Source: Paenibacillus allorhizosphaerae (GTDB lineage Bacteria; Bacillota; Bacilli; Paenibacillales; NBRC-103111). Taken from it: a stretch of DNA of 64,000 nt. A program made the translations under genes and the position numbers. Positions within the stretch are counted from its first letter, which is position 1. Each line of letters begins with the position of its first letter. The DNA lies in the NCBI RefSeq assembly GCF_910594985.1, contig NZ_CAJVCE010000009.1, positions 1 through 64,000 of the forward strand, written 5' to 3'. Of the stretch, positions 1-7,250 are shown in pieces. Under the pieces are notes generated by a model, which saw only the letters and a list, made by a program, of their open reading frames with translations, did not search any database and had not been told where the DNA came from.

Positions 1-2
1 CT

Positions 3-386
3 GCCCATCTCAGTTCATGGGTTGGTCTGGTTCCAGGGCAGAATGAAAGTGCCGGCAAACGAAAATCCTCGAAAACTCGCAAAGGAAATAAATACCTCCG
101 ATCGGCACTCATTGAAGTCGCCCACTCCGTCTGCAGATCCGACAATTATCTCGGAGCTCAGTACCGACGCATCGCAGCCCGAAAAGGCAGACATCGAGCG
201 GCCGTGGCGGTCGCCCACTCCATCATGACCATTGTTTACCATCTCCTTACGCGCGGCGAGGATTACAAAGATTTAGGGAGCCACTACTTTGAAGAGCGAC
301 AAAAAGAAGCCATAATGAAACAAGCGGTTCGAAGGCTCGAGAATCTTGGTTTTCAGGTAGCTCTCACCGCCTCGACAGCCTCGTAA
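3..386 (+). CDS. IS110-family transposase, C-terminal part (cut by window edge)
   Basis: Reading frame 3 is open from the left edge to the TAA at 384-386. It starts within the IS110/IS116/IS902 C-terminal (Transposase_20) domain: a GLVPGQNESAGKRKS block, then a GNKYLRSALIEVAHS block, then YHLLTRGEDYKDLG and a final ALTASTAS. The family uses a DEDD RuvC-like N-terminal domain for strand transfer, which would lie outside the window. No stop interrupts the visible 127 residues, so the copy may be intact. IS110 elements normally lack terminal inverted repeats, so the right boundary cannot be fixed; it probably lies between 387 and about 500. Confidence 0.85.
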   Translation, partial: AHLSSWVGLVPGQNESAGKRKSSKTRKGNKYLRSALIEVAHSVCRSDNYLGAQYRRIAARKGRHRAAVAVAHSIMTIVYHLLTRGEDYKDLGSHYFEERQKEAIMKQAVRRLENLGFQVALTASTAS

Positions 387-504
387 CCATCTTGATTTCA
401 CATAAATTCTATGAAGCACAGTTTTTAAAAAAACACTAAAGCTGGGCTTAGTTTCGTATTGCCAATTTTAGATCTATGCTATGTGAAATTTTCGGGGTAG
501 TGCA

Positions 505-575
505 ACAAAGCTGCCGTTCAAAGCGGCAGCTTTATCCTGGTGTGCATTATTGCATTAACGTTCCCCGTTAGTTAC
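505..575. repeat. Intergenic hairpin repeat with conserved tail (copy 1)
   Basis: A perfect 9-bp stem (508-516 AAGCTGCCG pairs with 524-532 CGGCAGCTT) is followed at 548-572 by a tail of the type TTATTGCATTAACG..CCCCGTTAG. Other gaps in this window carry the same hairpin-plus-tail arrangement. The hairpin with its short T run could terminate transcription leaving the transposase. Confidence 0.6.
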
Positions 576-789
576 TTGTAATTAATATGTTTGAACAAAT
601 GCTCCCTCCCAATATGAGTCGCCTGTCCAGTGCATACCAAAAACTTCCTAAAACCTTTCTTATTAGGTTGCAAATAATCTCCTCCAACAATGACCGATCG
701 GCGTTACCGATAATCTCGTCACTGAATCTAATAATAGCAGGCAGATTCATTATGACATTCGCCTTTTTAGCCATTTTACGGTCAATCAT
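568..789 (-). CDS. Possible small hypothetical protein
   Basis: This 73-codon frame starts at an ATG (789-787) preceded by AGAGGAAG five bases upstream and ends inside repeat copy 1. It is divergent from the crystallin gene. The protein begins MIDRKMAKKANVIMNLPAI and shows no recognised domain. A plus-strand frame covers the same bases, so coding is not certain. I do not recognise the family. Confidence 0.25.
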   Translation of the reverse strand: MIDRKMAKKANVIMNLPAIIRFSDEIIGNADRSLLEEIICNLIRKVLGSFWYALDRRLILGGSICSNILITSN

Positions 790-840
790 ACAAGCTTCCT
801 CTTTTCGAGAGCGTATATTGCAATCGAGGAGGTGAGAACA

Positions 841-1284
841 ATGCAGAAAAAGACTTTCGCAAAAAATCCAGGCGTTCGCAAAGCAGTTATCACCCAAACA
901 CTGCCTCAGCTGACACTTTGGAGCGACAACGAACAAAGAGGACGCCGCCTTCGCTTTCGCGGCAACCTGGGGGTGCGCTCCTTGGTGATCTTTAACTTCA
1001 ACGATGTCCTGTCGAGCTTCGTGTTAACAGGCAATCGCAACAGCACCCTCGTGCTTTTCCAGGATATCAATTACCAAGGTCCCCGCAGGGTGTTTCGCGG
1101 CTCCATCGAAGTAGACAGCCTGCCTGACTTCAATGATCAGACATCTTCCTTCATCTTGTCGCGCCGCCGGCTGTCCAATGCCGAAATCGACCGTATTCAA
1201 CGGCGCCGTGTCGCACCGGAAAACTTCGCCGAAGTTCTCGGAAACGGGACCGTTGCCATGAACGGAAAGAATGTAAAGCGTTAA
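841..1284 (+). CDS. Beta/gamma-crystallin family calcium-binding protein
   Basis: The 147-residue protein contains two Greek-key motifs (about residues 24-63 and 69-107) that together form one beta/gamma-crystallin domain. Each motif ends with the family's calcium-binding signature N/D-N/D-x-x-S/T-S: NDVLSS at 54-59 and NDQTSS at 98-103, both intact. A basic N-terminal extension (1-23) and a basic tail (108-147) flank the domain; there is no signal peptide. ATG 841 was chosen over an in-frame GTG at 832 because GAGGAGGTGA (826-835) sits five bases upstream of the ATG. The gene stands alone with its own terminator. Microbial members bind calcium, often in stress or spore contexts; the role here is unknown. 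Confidence 0.75.
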   Translation: MQKKTFAKNPGVRKAVITQTLPQLTLWSDNEQRGRRLRFRGNLGVRSLVIFNFNDVLSSFVLTGNRNSTLVLFQDINYQGPRRVFRGSIEVDSLPDFNDQTSSFILSRRRLSNAEIDRIQRRRVAPENFAEVLGNGTVAMNGKNVKR

Positions 1285-1294
1285 TTTGCACCAA

Positions 1295-1334
1295 GGACAA
1301 TCTAGGCAGCGGCCCAGATTGTCCTTCTTTATTT
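1295..1334 (+). terminator. Rho-independent terminator of the crystallin gene
   Basis: A perfect 9-bp stem, GGACAATCT (1295-1303) with AGATTGTCC (1316-1324), is followed by TTCTTTATTT. Confidence 0.85.
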
Positions 1335-1455
1335 CATGGAAGGGCTTTAATACTACGACCGTCAGGACTCTGAATTAACCTAGTGGTAATATAATGAAAT
1401 GAATTATCGATATTCTCCTCCATAGTTTACTGAATTATTCTGCCCGTTAGCATAG

Positions 1456-1530
1456 CGAGGCTGCCGATCATCTCTGCGGCAGCCTCGTGGCGTGGTTTAT
1501 TCAGCTATCGTAACCCGTTAGCGTAATGGG
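1456..1530. repeat. Intergenic hairpin repeat with conserved tail (copy 2, best preserved)
   Basis: An 11-bp perfect stem (CGAGGCTGCCG 1456-1466, CGGCAGCCTCG 1477-1487) is followed by the tail TTATTCAGCTATCGTAACCC then GTTAGCGTAATGG (to about 1529). A CCCGTTAGCATAG element also precedes the hairpin at 1443-1455. The gap 1335-1592 holds nothing else that I can identify. Confidence 0.65.
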
Positions 1531-1592
1531 GTGCAGCACGTTGTTGAAAACGAAATATCGGATCCACCGCTATGCTTGCGCTTTTGCTTCTT

Positions 1593-2066
1593 TTAATATT
1601 CTCCCTTAATTACAAAAAACGAGCCTCGAATTGTTCCAGCTAGTTTAGACTTCTGTCTAGCAAACTTAAACTTCTTCTCTTCTAACTCCTTTGGTACCTC
1701 CATCCCTTCAGAAAGCTTAAAACCAACGGCCCGCTTCTTAGGGTCATCAACCGTATACAGGACGTTGACCGCTAGACCATCCTCATAAAAGACGAAGGTC
1801 CATTTAATATTTTCCACTTGAAAACGCGACGTTTCTAAAGGTTTGGCCGCAAACTCAATATCACGTTCTTCTTTCAAAATTCGGTTCACATAATCAAGGG
1901 TCTCCTGGCTTTCGCTAGCTGGTACCACCGTAAATTCATGCTTGTATTTGTTCATGAAGTAACGAGCTTCATTCGCACGCAAACCAGCAAGCGCATCTGC
2001 TACAGGTGAAGACTCTAAACCAAGCATAGACACATTTTTAAAATCAACGATATAGGACATATCCAT
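1593..2066 (-). CDS. Hypothetical protein
   Basis: The 157-residue protein begins MDMSYIVDFKNVSMLGLESSP. It is soluble and charged (many Lys/Glu) and mixed alpha/beta in character, with no signal peptide or membrane segment. I do not recognise a family. AAGGAG lies four bases before the ATG at 2066 and ten before an in-frame ATG at 2060, so either could be the start. It is the last gene before the ArsR gene on the same strand, with a 47-bp gap. It could be part of the redox locus to its right, but nothing in the protein supports that. Confidence 0.6.
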   Translation of the reverse strand: MDMSYIVDFKNVSMLGLESSPVADALAGLRANEARYFMNKYKHEFTVVPASESQETLDYVNRILKEERDIEFAAKPLETSRFQVENIKWTFVFYEDGLAVNVLYTVDDPKKRAVGFKLSEGMEVPKELEEKKFKFARQKSKLAGTIRGSFFVIKGEY

Positions 2067-2113
2067 CCCGCTCCTTTATCTCTTTGTTCCCTAACATTGG
2101 ATTTACAATTCGA

Positions 2114-2503
2114 CTAGTACTTGTTCAGGCTGTCCGCACATGCTCGTCCAGCCGTATTTTGCGCCTCCGACTCCTGTTCCTCCTTAAGAAGTTGATCCAG
2201 ACGAACCATATTTTGTTTCCAAAATTTCTCGTAGTACGACAACCAATCCTGAAGCTCCTTCAGCGGTTCGAGATTGAGACGGTTTCGCGTCTCACGACCG
2301 ACTTTACGCTCACTCACGAGGCCGGCTTCCTTCAATATCGTCAAATGCTTGGAGACTGCGGTGCGGCCCATCGCAAAATGCGGAGTCAACCGATTGAGCG
2401 GCAATTCATCCGCATCCGCCAGCAGTCGAATGATTTCACGCCGGGTCGGATCGGCCACGGCATAATAGACATCCCGTGTCTGTGCAACTGCGCTCATCAT
2501 CAC
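2114..2503 (-). CDS. ArsR-family winged-helix repressor of the DoxX locus
   Basis: The 129-residue protein has an ArsR-type winged helix over residues 10-90. Its recognition region MGRTAVSKHLTILKEAGLVS is close to that of the ArsR-SRPBCC fusion at 3690-4415, so the two are paralogues. No metal-binding CxC is visible in the helix, which argues against classic metal sensing. It is divergent from the DoxX gene, and both start regions carry the same CACCAAATGGT operator; autoregulation and repression of the divergent operon are inferred. GAGGGAGTG precedes the start; two tandem ATGs (2503 and 2500) are possible. Confidence 0.85.
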   Translation of the reverse strand: MMMSAVAQTRDVYYAVADPTRREIIRLLADADELPLNRLTPHFAMGRTAVSKHLTILKEAGLVSERKVGRETRNRLNLEPLKELQDWLSYYEKFWKQNMVRLDQLLKEEQESEAQNTAGRACADSLNKY

Positions 2504-2527
2504 CCACTCCCTCGCATGAAATGAAAT

Positions 2528-2576
2528 TACACCAAATGGTGCCTCTATTTTAGGACACTATATAGAGTCCCGTCAA
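2528..2576 (-). promoter_or_regulatory. Promoter and operator of the ArsR gene
   Basis: On the minus strand, TTGACG (2576-2571) and TAAAAT (2552-2547) are separated by 18 bases. The near-palindrome CACCAAATGGTG (2530-2541) lies just downstream of the -10 box, where a bound repressor would block initiation. The same core recurs twice in the divergent promoter. Confidence 0.6.
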
Positions 2577-2635
2577 TAAGAAACATCCACCTTCTTTCCT
2601 ATCAACCGTTTTCATGTGAAGATGAAAAAATACTA

Positions 2636-2689
2636 TTGACACGACACCAAATGGTATCCTATACTCAGATGCGACACCAAATGGTATCC
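2636..2689 (+). promoter_or_regulatory. DoxX operon promoter with two tandem operators
   Basis: TTGACA (2636-2641) and TATACT (2660-2665) are separated by 18 bases. An 18-base direct repeat, CGACACCAAATGGTATCC, fills the spacer (2642-2659) and recurs exactly 30 bp on (2672-2689), over the start site. Its ACCAAATGGT core matches the operator in front of the ArsR gene. The double site inside and after the promoter indicates tight repression by the ArsR-type regulator(s) of this locus. Confidence 0.65.
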
Positions 2690-2713
2690 ATTTTTATTGT
2701 GAGGTGGAAACAG

Positions 2714-3136
2714 ATGAGCAAGATTGTCGGTGCGGAAACAACCGCGAAAGAAGAAACCCATTCCCGAGGAAGAGTTATCGCTTATTGGGTTACAACGGCG
2801 CTGCTTGCATTCGTTGTTGGGAGCGGAGGAATCGGGGATATAACCAATCAATGGGGGACACTCGAGACGGTGGAAATATTAGGGTACCCTGTGTACCTTC
2901 TGACCGTAATCGGGATTTGGAAAGTGCTGGGGGCGATAGCCATCCTCGTACCTAGTCTTCCGCGGATTAAAGAATGGGCATACGCCGGTATTTTCTTTGA
3001 AATGACGGGCGCTGCTGCATCACATGCATTCGTGGGGGACTACGGGGCTTATGCGTACCATATTTTTACCACCATTGGCTTTGCAGCCCTGGCACTCGTC
3101 TCGTGGGCGCTACGTCCGAAGAGCCGCAAACTTTAA
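2714..3136 (+). CDS. DoxX-like integral membrane protein
   Basis: The 140-residue protein has four predicted membrane segments (about 24-43, 58-77, 83-102 and 110-130). The arrangement and the motifs GSGGIGDITNQWGTLETVE and LGYPVYLLTVIGIWKVLGAI match the DoxX_2 (DoxX-like) family. ATG 2714 has GAGGTGG (2701-2707) at the right distance; upstream in-frame starts would translate the operators. It is the first gene of a locus that continues with a broken AhpD-like gene and an ArsR-SRPBCC fusion. DoxX proteins are linked to thiol or quinone redox stress; substrate unknown. Confidence 0.8.
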   Translation: MSKIVGAETTAKEETHSRGRVIAYWVTTALLAFVVGSGGIGDITNQWGTLETVEILGYPVYLLTVIGIWKVLGAIAILVPSLPRIKEWAYAGIFFEMTGAAASHAFVGDYGAYAYHIFTTIGFAALALVSWALRPKSRKL

Positions 3137-3240
3137 GGTGGTGATGAGATTATCGGCGAGGCGATCTAAAAACAATCGAATTGCATCAAGCAACCGGCAA
3201 TGTAGTCTGCGTAAAACTTATCTGACAAGGAGTTGATGTT

Positions 3241-3643
3241 ATGCCAGCACGCATGAAAAACCCTGCAATGATCATTTCCGAAGCCATGAAGGCGATACAG
3301 TCTTTGAATTGGCGCGAGTCAAATTAATGGTTGCAGCGCTTGCGTGGAATCCGGTGCATTGTATGCCAAGAAGTCTGGAGAATCTAATGAGCGCTTATTT
3401 GCGGTTACAGCCTGGCGGGATTCACCGCGCTTTACGGACGCCGAACGTGCCGCTCTGGCGTTAACCGAAGCGATCACCAGGCTCAGTGATCGAGAAGACC
3501 CGATTCCGGACAAAATTTGGGATGAAGCAACCCGGCATTTTGACGAAACCGCCTTGGCTGCCCTGATTCTCTCGGTTGCTACAACCAACCTGTTTAATCG
3601 TCTCAACGTCACAACCAGACAAGTTGCGGGTTCTTGGGGTTGA
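3241..3643 (+). pseudogene. AhpD-like carboxymuconolactone decarboxylase family protein, frameshifted
   Basis: The intact start (AAGGAG, then ATG 3241, MPARMKNPAMIISEAMKAIQ) reads in frame 1 but stops at 3328. The rest of the family domain reads in frame 2 from about 3308 to 3643: ASQINGCSACVESGALYAKK, then the DTERAALALTEAITRLSD-type block and RLNVTTRQVAGSW. The CxxC redox motif (GCSACV) is present in the second part. Comparison with the usual AhpD-like layout indicates that roughly 15-20 codons between MKAIQSL and the CxxC region were lost together with the frame. A full-length peroxidase-like product is not expected. Confidence 0.75.
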
Positions 3644-3689
3644 ATGCCGGTGCCAAGTTTTGTTTGAAAGAATTTTAGGAGGGGGTGTT

Positions 3690-4415
3690 ATGAGCGAGAA
3701 CGACAGGTTGCGAGATTTGTTTGCCGCGGTAGCGGATCCAACCAGACGTCGACTCATCCGTCTGTTGGCAGAAGCGGATGAGATCCCGCTTCATGAATTG
3801 ACGGCACAATTTAAAATGGGCCGCACAGCGGTATCCAAGCATTTGACAATCCTTAAAGAGGCTGGGCTGGTGATTGACCGAAAAGTCGGCAGAGAACCGC
3901 GATTCAGGCTGAACGCCTCTCCACTTAAAGAATTTCAGGTCTGGGTGTCTTCCTACAACAAGTTCTGGAGCAAAGGCATGTTGGGATTGAAACTATTATT
4001 GGAGGATGAAGAAAAAAAGAGTGAAACCTTGATCATGGATTTTCAGTACAACACATCGATCGAGAAGGTTTGGTCCGCCTTGACCGATTCAAACAAGCTT
4101 GCCAAGTGGGTCATGGAAAATGATTTTAAACCCGAAGTAGGACACCGGTTTCAGTTTCGCACTCAGCCGGTCGAAGGGTGGAATGGAATTATTGACTGCG
4201 AAGTGCTGACTTTGGACGCACCTAATCGGTTGTCCTACACTTGGGTCAGCGGAGGACAGAATAACACAGTAACCTGGACTTTGCAGGACCTGGGGAACGG
4301 CAAGGTGAACCTTCATTTCGAACAATCCGGAATCACGAATGAGTATGTACTCGAAAACGCTAAGCATGGCTGGGCTGCAATGTGCGGTTCGCTTGAAAAG
4401 GTATTGGCTGAATAA
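3690..4415 (+). CDS. ArsR-type winged helix fused to SRPBCC/AHSA1 domain
   Basis: In the 241-residue protein, residues 8-90 are an ArsR-like winged helix (MGRTAVSKHLTILKEAGLVI). Residues 108-241 are an SRPBCC (activator of Hsp90 ATPase-like) domain: TSIEKVWSALTDSNKLAKWV, WNGIIDCEVLTLDAPNRLSY, and the closing HGWAAMCGSLEKVL. SRPBCC domains form a hydrophobic cavity, so a ligand-sensing regulator is a reasonable inference. ATG 3690 is chosen because AGGAGGGGG (3677-3685) precedes it. It closes the DoxX locus and is paralogous in the DNA-binding part to the ArsR at 2114-2503, so both may recognise the ACCAAATGGT operator. Confidence 0.85.
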   Translation: MSENDRLRDLFAAVADPTRRRLIRLLAEADEIPLHELTAQFKMGRTAVSKHLTILKEAGLVIDRKVGREPRFRLNASPLKEFQVWVSSYNKFWSKGMLGLKLLLEDEEKKSETLIMDFQYNTSIEKVWSALTDSNKLAKWVMENDFKPEVGHRFQFRTQPVEGWNGIIDCEVLTLDAPNRLSYTWVSGGQNNTVTWTLQDLGNGKVNLHFEQSGITNEYVLENAKHGWAAMCGSLEKVLAE

Positions 4416-4557
4416 CCTCCTGCTTGATGCTGGAAAACATAAACCGGCTGCATGCCGTTTGCAGCCGGTTTATGTTTGTTTCGGACAATCTCATGGATAC
4501 GGCTTCTAAATCATTATCGGTTGAGGAAGCGTTACCTTGATATGCAATCGTAGTCAT
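4360..4557 (-). CDS. Orphan start region of a small or truncated protein
   Basis: A near-perfect ribosome site, AAGGAGGAAAT, directly precedes an ATG at 4557. The frame reads MTTIAYQGNASSTDNDLEAV and continues for 65 codons, but its second half is the antisense of the 18-bp terminator stem (4435-4477) and of the 3' end of the ArsR-SRPBCC gene. It is either a truncated gene or a short peptide. No family is recognised. Confidence 0.25.
   Translation of the reverse strand: MTTIAYQGNASSTDNDLEAVSMRLSETNINRLQTACSRFMFSSIKQEVIQPIPFQANRTLQPSHA
4435..4477. terminator. Strong bidirectional terminator
   Basis: An 18-bp perfect stem (4435-4452 with 4460-4477, core AAACCGGCTGCA / TGCAGCCGGTTT) has a 7-base loop and A/T-rich flanks on both sides. 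It ends the DoxX/ArsR-SRPBCC transcript. Confidence 0.85.
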
Positions 4558-4654
4558 ATTTCCTCCTTAATTTCCTTGAATCATACCATTTGACTACTCA
4601 GCATTTTATCATATCATAGTCCACTTTTTATCCATCTTTTGGCACAAATAGTAA

Positions 4655-4702
4655 CTGCCATTTTTCACGCGGCAGCTTGTTTATTGAGCTATAGTACTCA
4701 GT
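4655..4702. repeat. Intergenic hairpin repeat with conserved tail (copy 3)
   Basis: CTGCC (4655-4659) pairs with GGCAG (4671-4675). The tail TTATTGAGCTATAGTACTCA (4681-4700) is a degenerate version of the tail in copy 2. Confidence 0.5.
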
Positions 4703-4714
4703 GAAATCAATTAT

Positions 4715-5173
4715 TTAGAACGATTGCTTGTTTTTATAATTATTTAAGAGTTCTTCAACCAGTATCCCATTAATCTTCATACCTTTTAGTTCACAATCCA
4801 ATATCTCTACATTGCTAAGGTCACAGTTTGAAATCTGGCTACCCCTTAGTTCACAATTCTCAAATCTTATTGGCTGACCTGCGGTTTTTGGATTGTAGTG
4901 GGGATCTCCTTCTTTAGGTATACCAATGTTACGTATATAGGCTCCACCCATTTGAGCTTCAGAAATTTCAAGATTGCTCAAATTAGCGTCCGAAATTTTA
5001 AACCCAGACATATTGACATCATTTAATGCCATCCCACTCATATTTGCATTATGAATTTGTGTCCTTACTAAACAAACATCATTAAAGTTTAAATCCTCTG
5101 CTTTAACCTTTTCAAACCTAGACCCAGAAATATCAGCCATTTCTAATTCTAATTTTTCCAGCTTCAAATTCAT
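4715..5173 (-). CDS. Pentapeptide-repeat protein
   Basis: The 152-residue protein contains runs of A(N/D)LxX pentapeptides at about residues 40-75 (HNANMSGMALNDVNMSGFKI, SDANLSNLEISEAQ) and 95-135 (FENCELRGSQISNCDLSNVE). Together these predict a right-handed quadrilateral beta-helix. A non-repeat linker (about 78-95) holds an IPKEGDPHYNPKTAGQ segment. Members include DNA-gyrase-protecting proteins, but most have no known role. The base composition (AT-rich) differs from the genes to the right. No signal peptide. AAAGGGG precedes the ATG. Confidence 0.8.
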   Translation of the reverse strand: MNLKLEKLELEMADISGSRFEKVKAEDLNFNDVCLVRTQIHNANMSGMALNDVNMSGFKISDANLSNLEISEAQMGGAYIRNIGIPKEGDPHYNPKTAGQPIRFENCELRGSQISNCDLSNVEILDCELKGMKINGILVEELLNNYKNKQSF

Positions 5174-5481
5174 TCTTCAAAGTCCCCTTTCGCAGCTCAT
5201 TGTTAATCTAACGATTGTATTTTCGACATTTAAGTCGGATTCCCTTTATTATCCATTTAAAAAACTGCTCGTTAGCGTAGCGAGTCTACCGAGCAATAGC
5301 TGCAGTTTTCGAAATACGAAGTGTCAAATCACGTCACGGGGATCTCAAAGCAATGGCGGATCGTCAAACGGCCATTAAAAAAAATTAACAAATTATTCAA
5401 TATTATGGTATATAATGGATTTGACATCTTAAGAGAATCGTCCAGTCTATCATTCTGAATGAATCAAGGAGGTAGAATGAA
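5174..5481. other. Intergenic region with repeat remnant and glycosidase promoter region
   Basis: 5269-5316 holds CTCGTTAGCGTAGCGAGTCT followed by a GAGCAATAGCTGCAGTTTT-type segment, a scrambled relative of the hairpin repeat family. A TATAAT (5412-5417) in an AT-rich stretch and a TTGACA at 5421 are present, but neither has a well spaced partner that I could confirm. Confidence 0.4.
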
Positions 5482-6765
5482 ATGATCTCAGGAAGAAACG
5501 CGAGGAAGAAAGCAAGCTGGATTGCGCTGGTTGCCTTGGGTACCGCGCTGGTCAGCGCCATCGGCGTCAACGCCGCAGCGCCGGACGTGCCCTTGCCGCA
5601 GGCGGCTTATGCTGCGGTTTCCGATCCGGTCGGCGGCATCCGGTTCTCCGACCCCGATCCGGTCGCCCCAGGCGTGACCTACCGGACGTTCCAGCTCACC
5701 ACGTCGCACGGCTCGGCCTCCGGGCATCTGGTGAGCGTAGATCTGCGCAACCCGAAGGTCTCGCTGGAGCTCCTGCACCCGGATGCAGTGGCCAAGAAGG
5801 AGCGGATCTCGCAGATGGTGGGCCGGCAGGGCGCCGTCGCCGGGGTGAACGGCGACTTCTTCAACGTCAGCGAGACGCATGCCGGCGTTGCGCCGACCAA
5901 CTCCGCAGTCGGACCGGAAATTTCGGGCAGCGAATCCCTGAAGTTCGCGGTGCCGAACAAGCAGCGTTTCGGTCCCAAGCTCCCTGACGGCACGTCCACC
6001 CGGAACGTCTTCGGCCTCGGCGTCGACGGTCGGGCCCGGGTATCCAGCTTAGCCTTGGACGGCGAGCTGAAGACCAAGGATGGCCGGATCACCATTAACG
6101 GCCTCAATCAATATGCGCTGCCGGAAGGCGGCATCGGCGTGTATACCCGCGACTGGGGGACCGCTTCCCGGGTCCGGCCGACCTGCGGCTCCGACACGAG
6201 CCGGAGCGCTCCTTGCAGCGGCGAGACGATGGAAGTCACGGTGCGGGACGGCGTCGTCGCTTCCGTGTACAGCAAGCCCGGCGCCGGCGCAATCCCAGAC
6301 GACACGGTCGTGCTGGTCGGCCGGGAGCAAGGCGCCGCCATACTCGGCCAACTCCAGCCCGGCGACAAGTTGAAGGTCGACTACCGTCTCGTCGCCGAGG
6401 ACCATCCGCGCTTCTTATTTGCGGTCGGCGGGTTTCCGATTCTCCGGGACGGCCAGCCGTTAGCCGGTATGGACGACCCGGCGCTGGCGCCGCGAACGTC
6501 GGCCGGGGTCAGCGCCGACGGCAAGCAGGTGTACCTGGCCGTAGTCGACGGCCGGATCGCCGCCAGCGTCGGCATGACCGTCAGCGAGCTGGCCGCGCTG
6601 ATGCAGTCGTTCGGCGCCGTCGACGCGGTCAACCTGGACGGCGGCGGCTCGTCGACGCTCGTCACGCGGCAGTCGGAAGCGCCGGCGGCGACCGTGCGGA
6701 ACGCGCCGTCCGACGGCTCTGAGCGCGCGGTAGCCAACGGGATCGGCGTGTTCGTCCGCGACTGA
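5482..6765 (+). CDS. Secreted phosphodiester glycosidase (NAGPA-type) family protein
   Basis: The 427-residue protein starts with a signal peptide (about 1-45; KKASWIALVALGTALVSAIG and an A-rich cleavage region). The NAGPA (phosphodiester glycosidase) domain spans about 95-425, with GVNGDFF, GVSADGKQVYLAVVDGR and the hallmark NLDGGGSSTLV near the C-terminus. The family hydrolyses sugar-phosphodiester bonds; in bacteria it is usually exported and linked to envelope glycans. AAGGAGG (5467-5473) fits ATG 5482. An overlapping ATG-AAA-TGA at 5477 could act as a two-codon leader. GC content is clearly higher than that of neighbouring genes, and the sequence style recalls actinobacterial homologues, which suggests transfer. 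It stands alone, with a terminator downstream. Confidence 0.8.
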   Translation: MISGRNARKKASWIALVALGTALVSAIGVNAAAPDVPLPQAAYAAVSDPVGGIRFSDPDPVAPGVTYRTFQLTTSHGSASGHLVSVDLRNPKVSLELLHPDAVAKKERISQMVGRQGAVAGVNGDFFNVSETHAGVAPTNSAVGPEISGSESLKFAVPNKQRFGPKLPDGTSTRNVFGLGVDGRARVSSLALDGELKTKDGRITINGLNQYALPEGGIGVYTRDWGTASRVRPTCGSDTSRSAPCSGETMEVTVRDGVVASVYSKPGAGAIPDDTVVLVGREQGAAILGQLQPGDKLKVDYRLVAEDHPRFLFAVGGFPILRDGQPLAGMDDPALAPRTSAGVSADGKQVYLAVVDGRIAASVGMTVSELAALMQSFGAVDAVNLDGGGSSTLVTRQSEAPAATVRNAPSDGSERAVANGIGVFVRD

Positions 6766-6830
6766 CCCGGCCGAACGCCGGGGATGTGGAATCTCCCCGC
6801 GAGCTGCATAATGCGACCCGCTAACAGCAT

Positions 6831-6866
6831 AACGCCCCCCGGAACAAATCCGGCGGGGCGTTTCTA
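6831..6866 (+). terminator. Terminator of the glycosidase gene
   Basis: ACGCCCCCCGGA pairs with TCCGGCGGGGCGT around an ACAAA loop, followed by TTTCTATT. Confidence 0.75.
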
Positions 6867-6883
6867 TTCTCGAGACGAGCTTA

Positions 6884-7170
6884 TTACCGGCCCCTCGTTG
6901 ACCACATCGCAATCAACGCCTGAACGTCGCTCGACAGCGTGCGCTTGGCTTCCGGAACGGCCTCCATGTTCTCCAGATGCTTGAGAAATCCAGCATATGC
7001 TTTGTCGGAATGCTCACGGTCGCCTTTGTTCAAATCGTTCGCGTGCTTGACGATCGCGTTGCCGATGCCGGCGCAAACGAGCTTCGCCGCTACGGGCAAC
7101 ACTGCCACACGGCGGTCAATTGCAGCAGCAGCTCGCCGATGATGCGCTCCGCGTCGGCGCTTTTTTCATG
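6884..7170 (-). pseudogene. Frameshifted remnant of a hypothetical gene
   Basis: Two coherent protein segments lie in different frames on the minus strand: HHEKSADAERIIGELLLQLT (about 7170-7110), then AVLPVAAKLVCAGIGNAIVK through to a stop at 6884 (ending LIAMWSTRGR). The first frame stops at a TAG just past the switch, so a 1-base change or short deletion near 7110 has split them. No start codon with a ribosome site is visible for the joined frame. I do not recognise the family. Confidence 0.4.
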
Positions 7171-7176
7171 GTGAGA

Positions 7177-7208
7177 ATTATTGCACTATCGTACTCCATA
7201 GCACAATG
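7177..7208. repeat. Conserved tail of the hairpin repeat family (solo, copy 4)
   Basis: ATTATTGCACTATCGTACTC followed by CATAGCACAATG matches the tail of copies 2 and 3, with no complete hairpin preceding it. Confidence 0.4.
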
Positions 7209-7250
7209 ATTTACTTTATAAGATACGTTTCTCTCAATGTCTAAGGTTCC

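Noticed and set aside
568..936. Longer version of the minus-strand frame opposite the crystallin gene
   Set aside because: The part above 789 overlaps the crystallin start and has no ribosome site; only 568-789 is kept, at low confidence.
5405..5455. Possible sigma-A promoter for the phosphodiester glycosidase
   Set aside because: TTGACA at 5421 has no -10 at 16-18 bases, and TATAAT at 5412 has no convincing -35.
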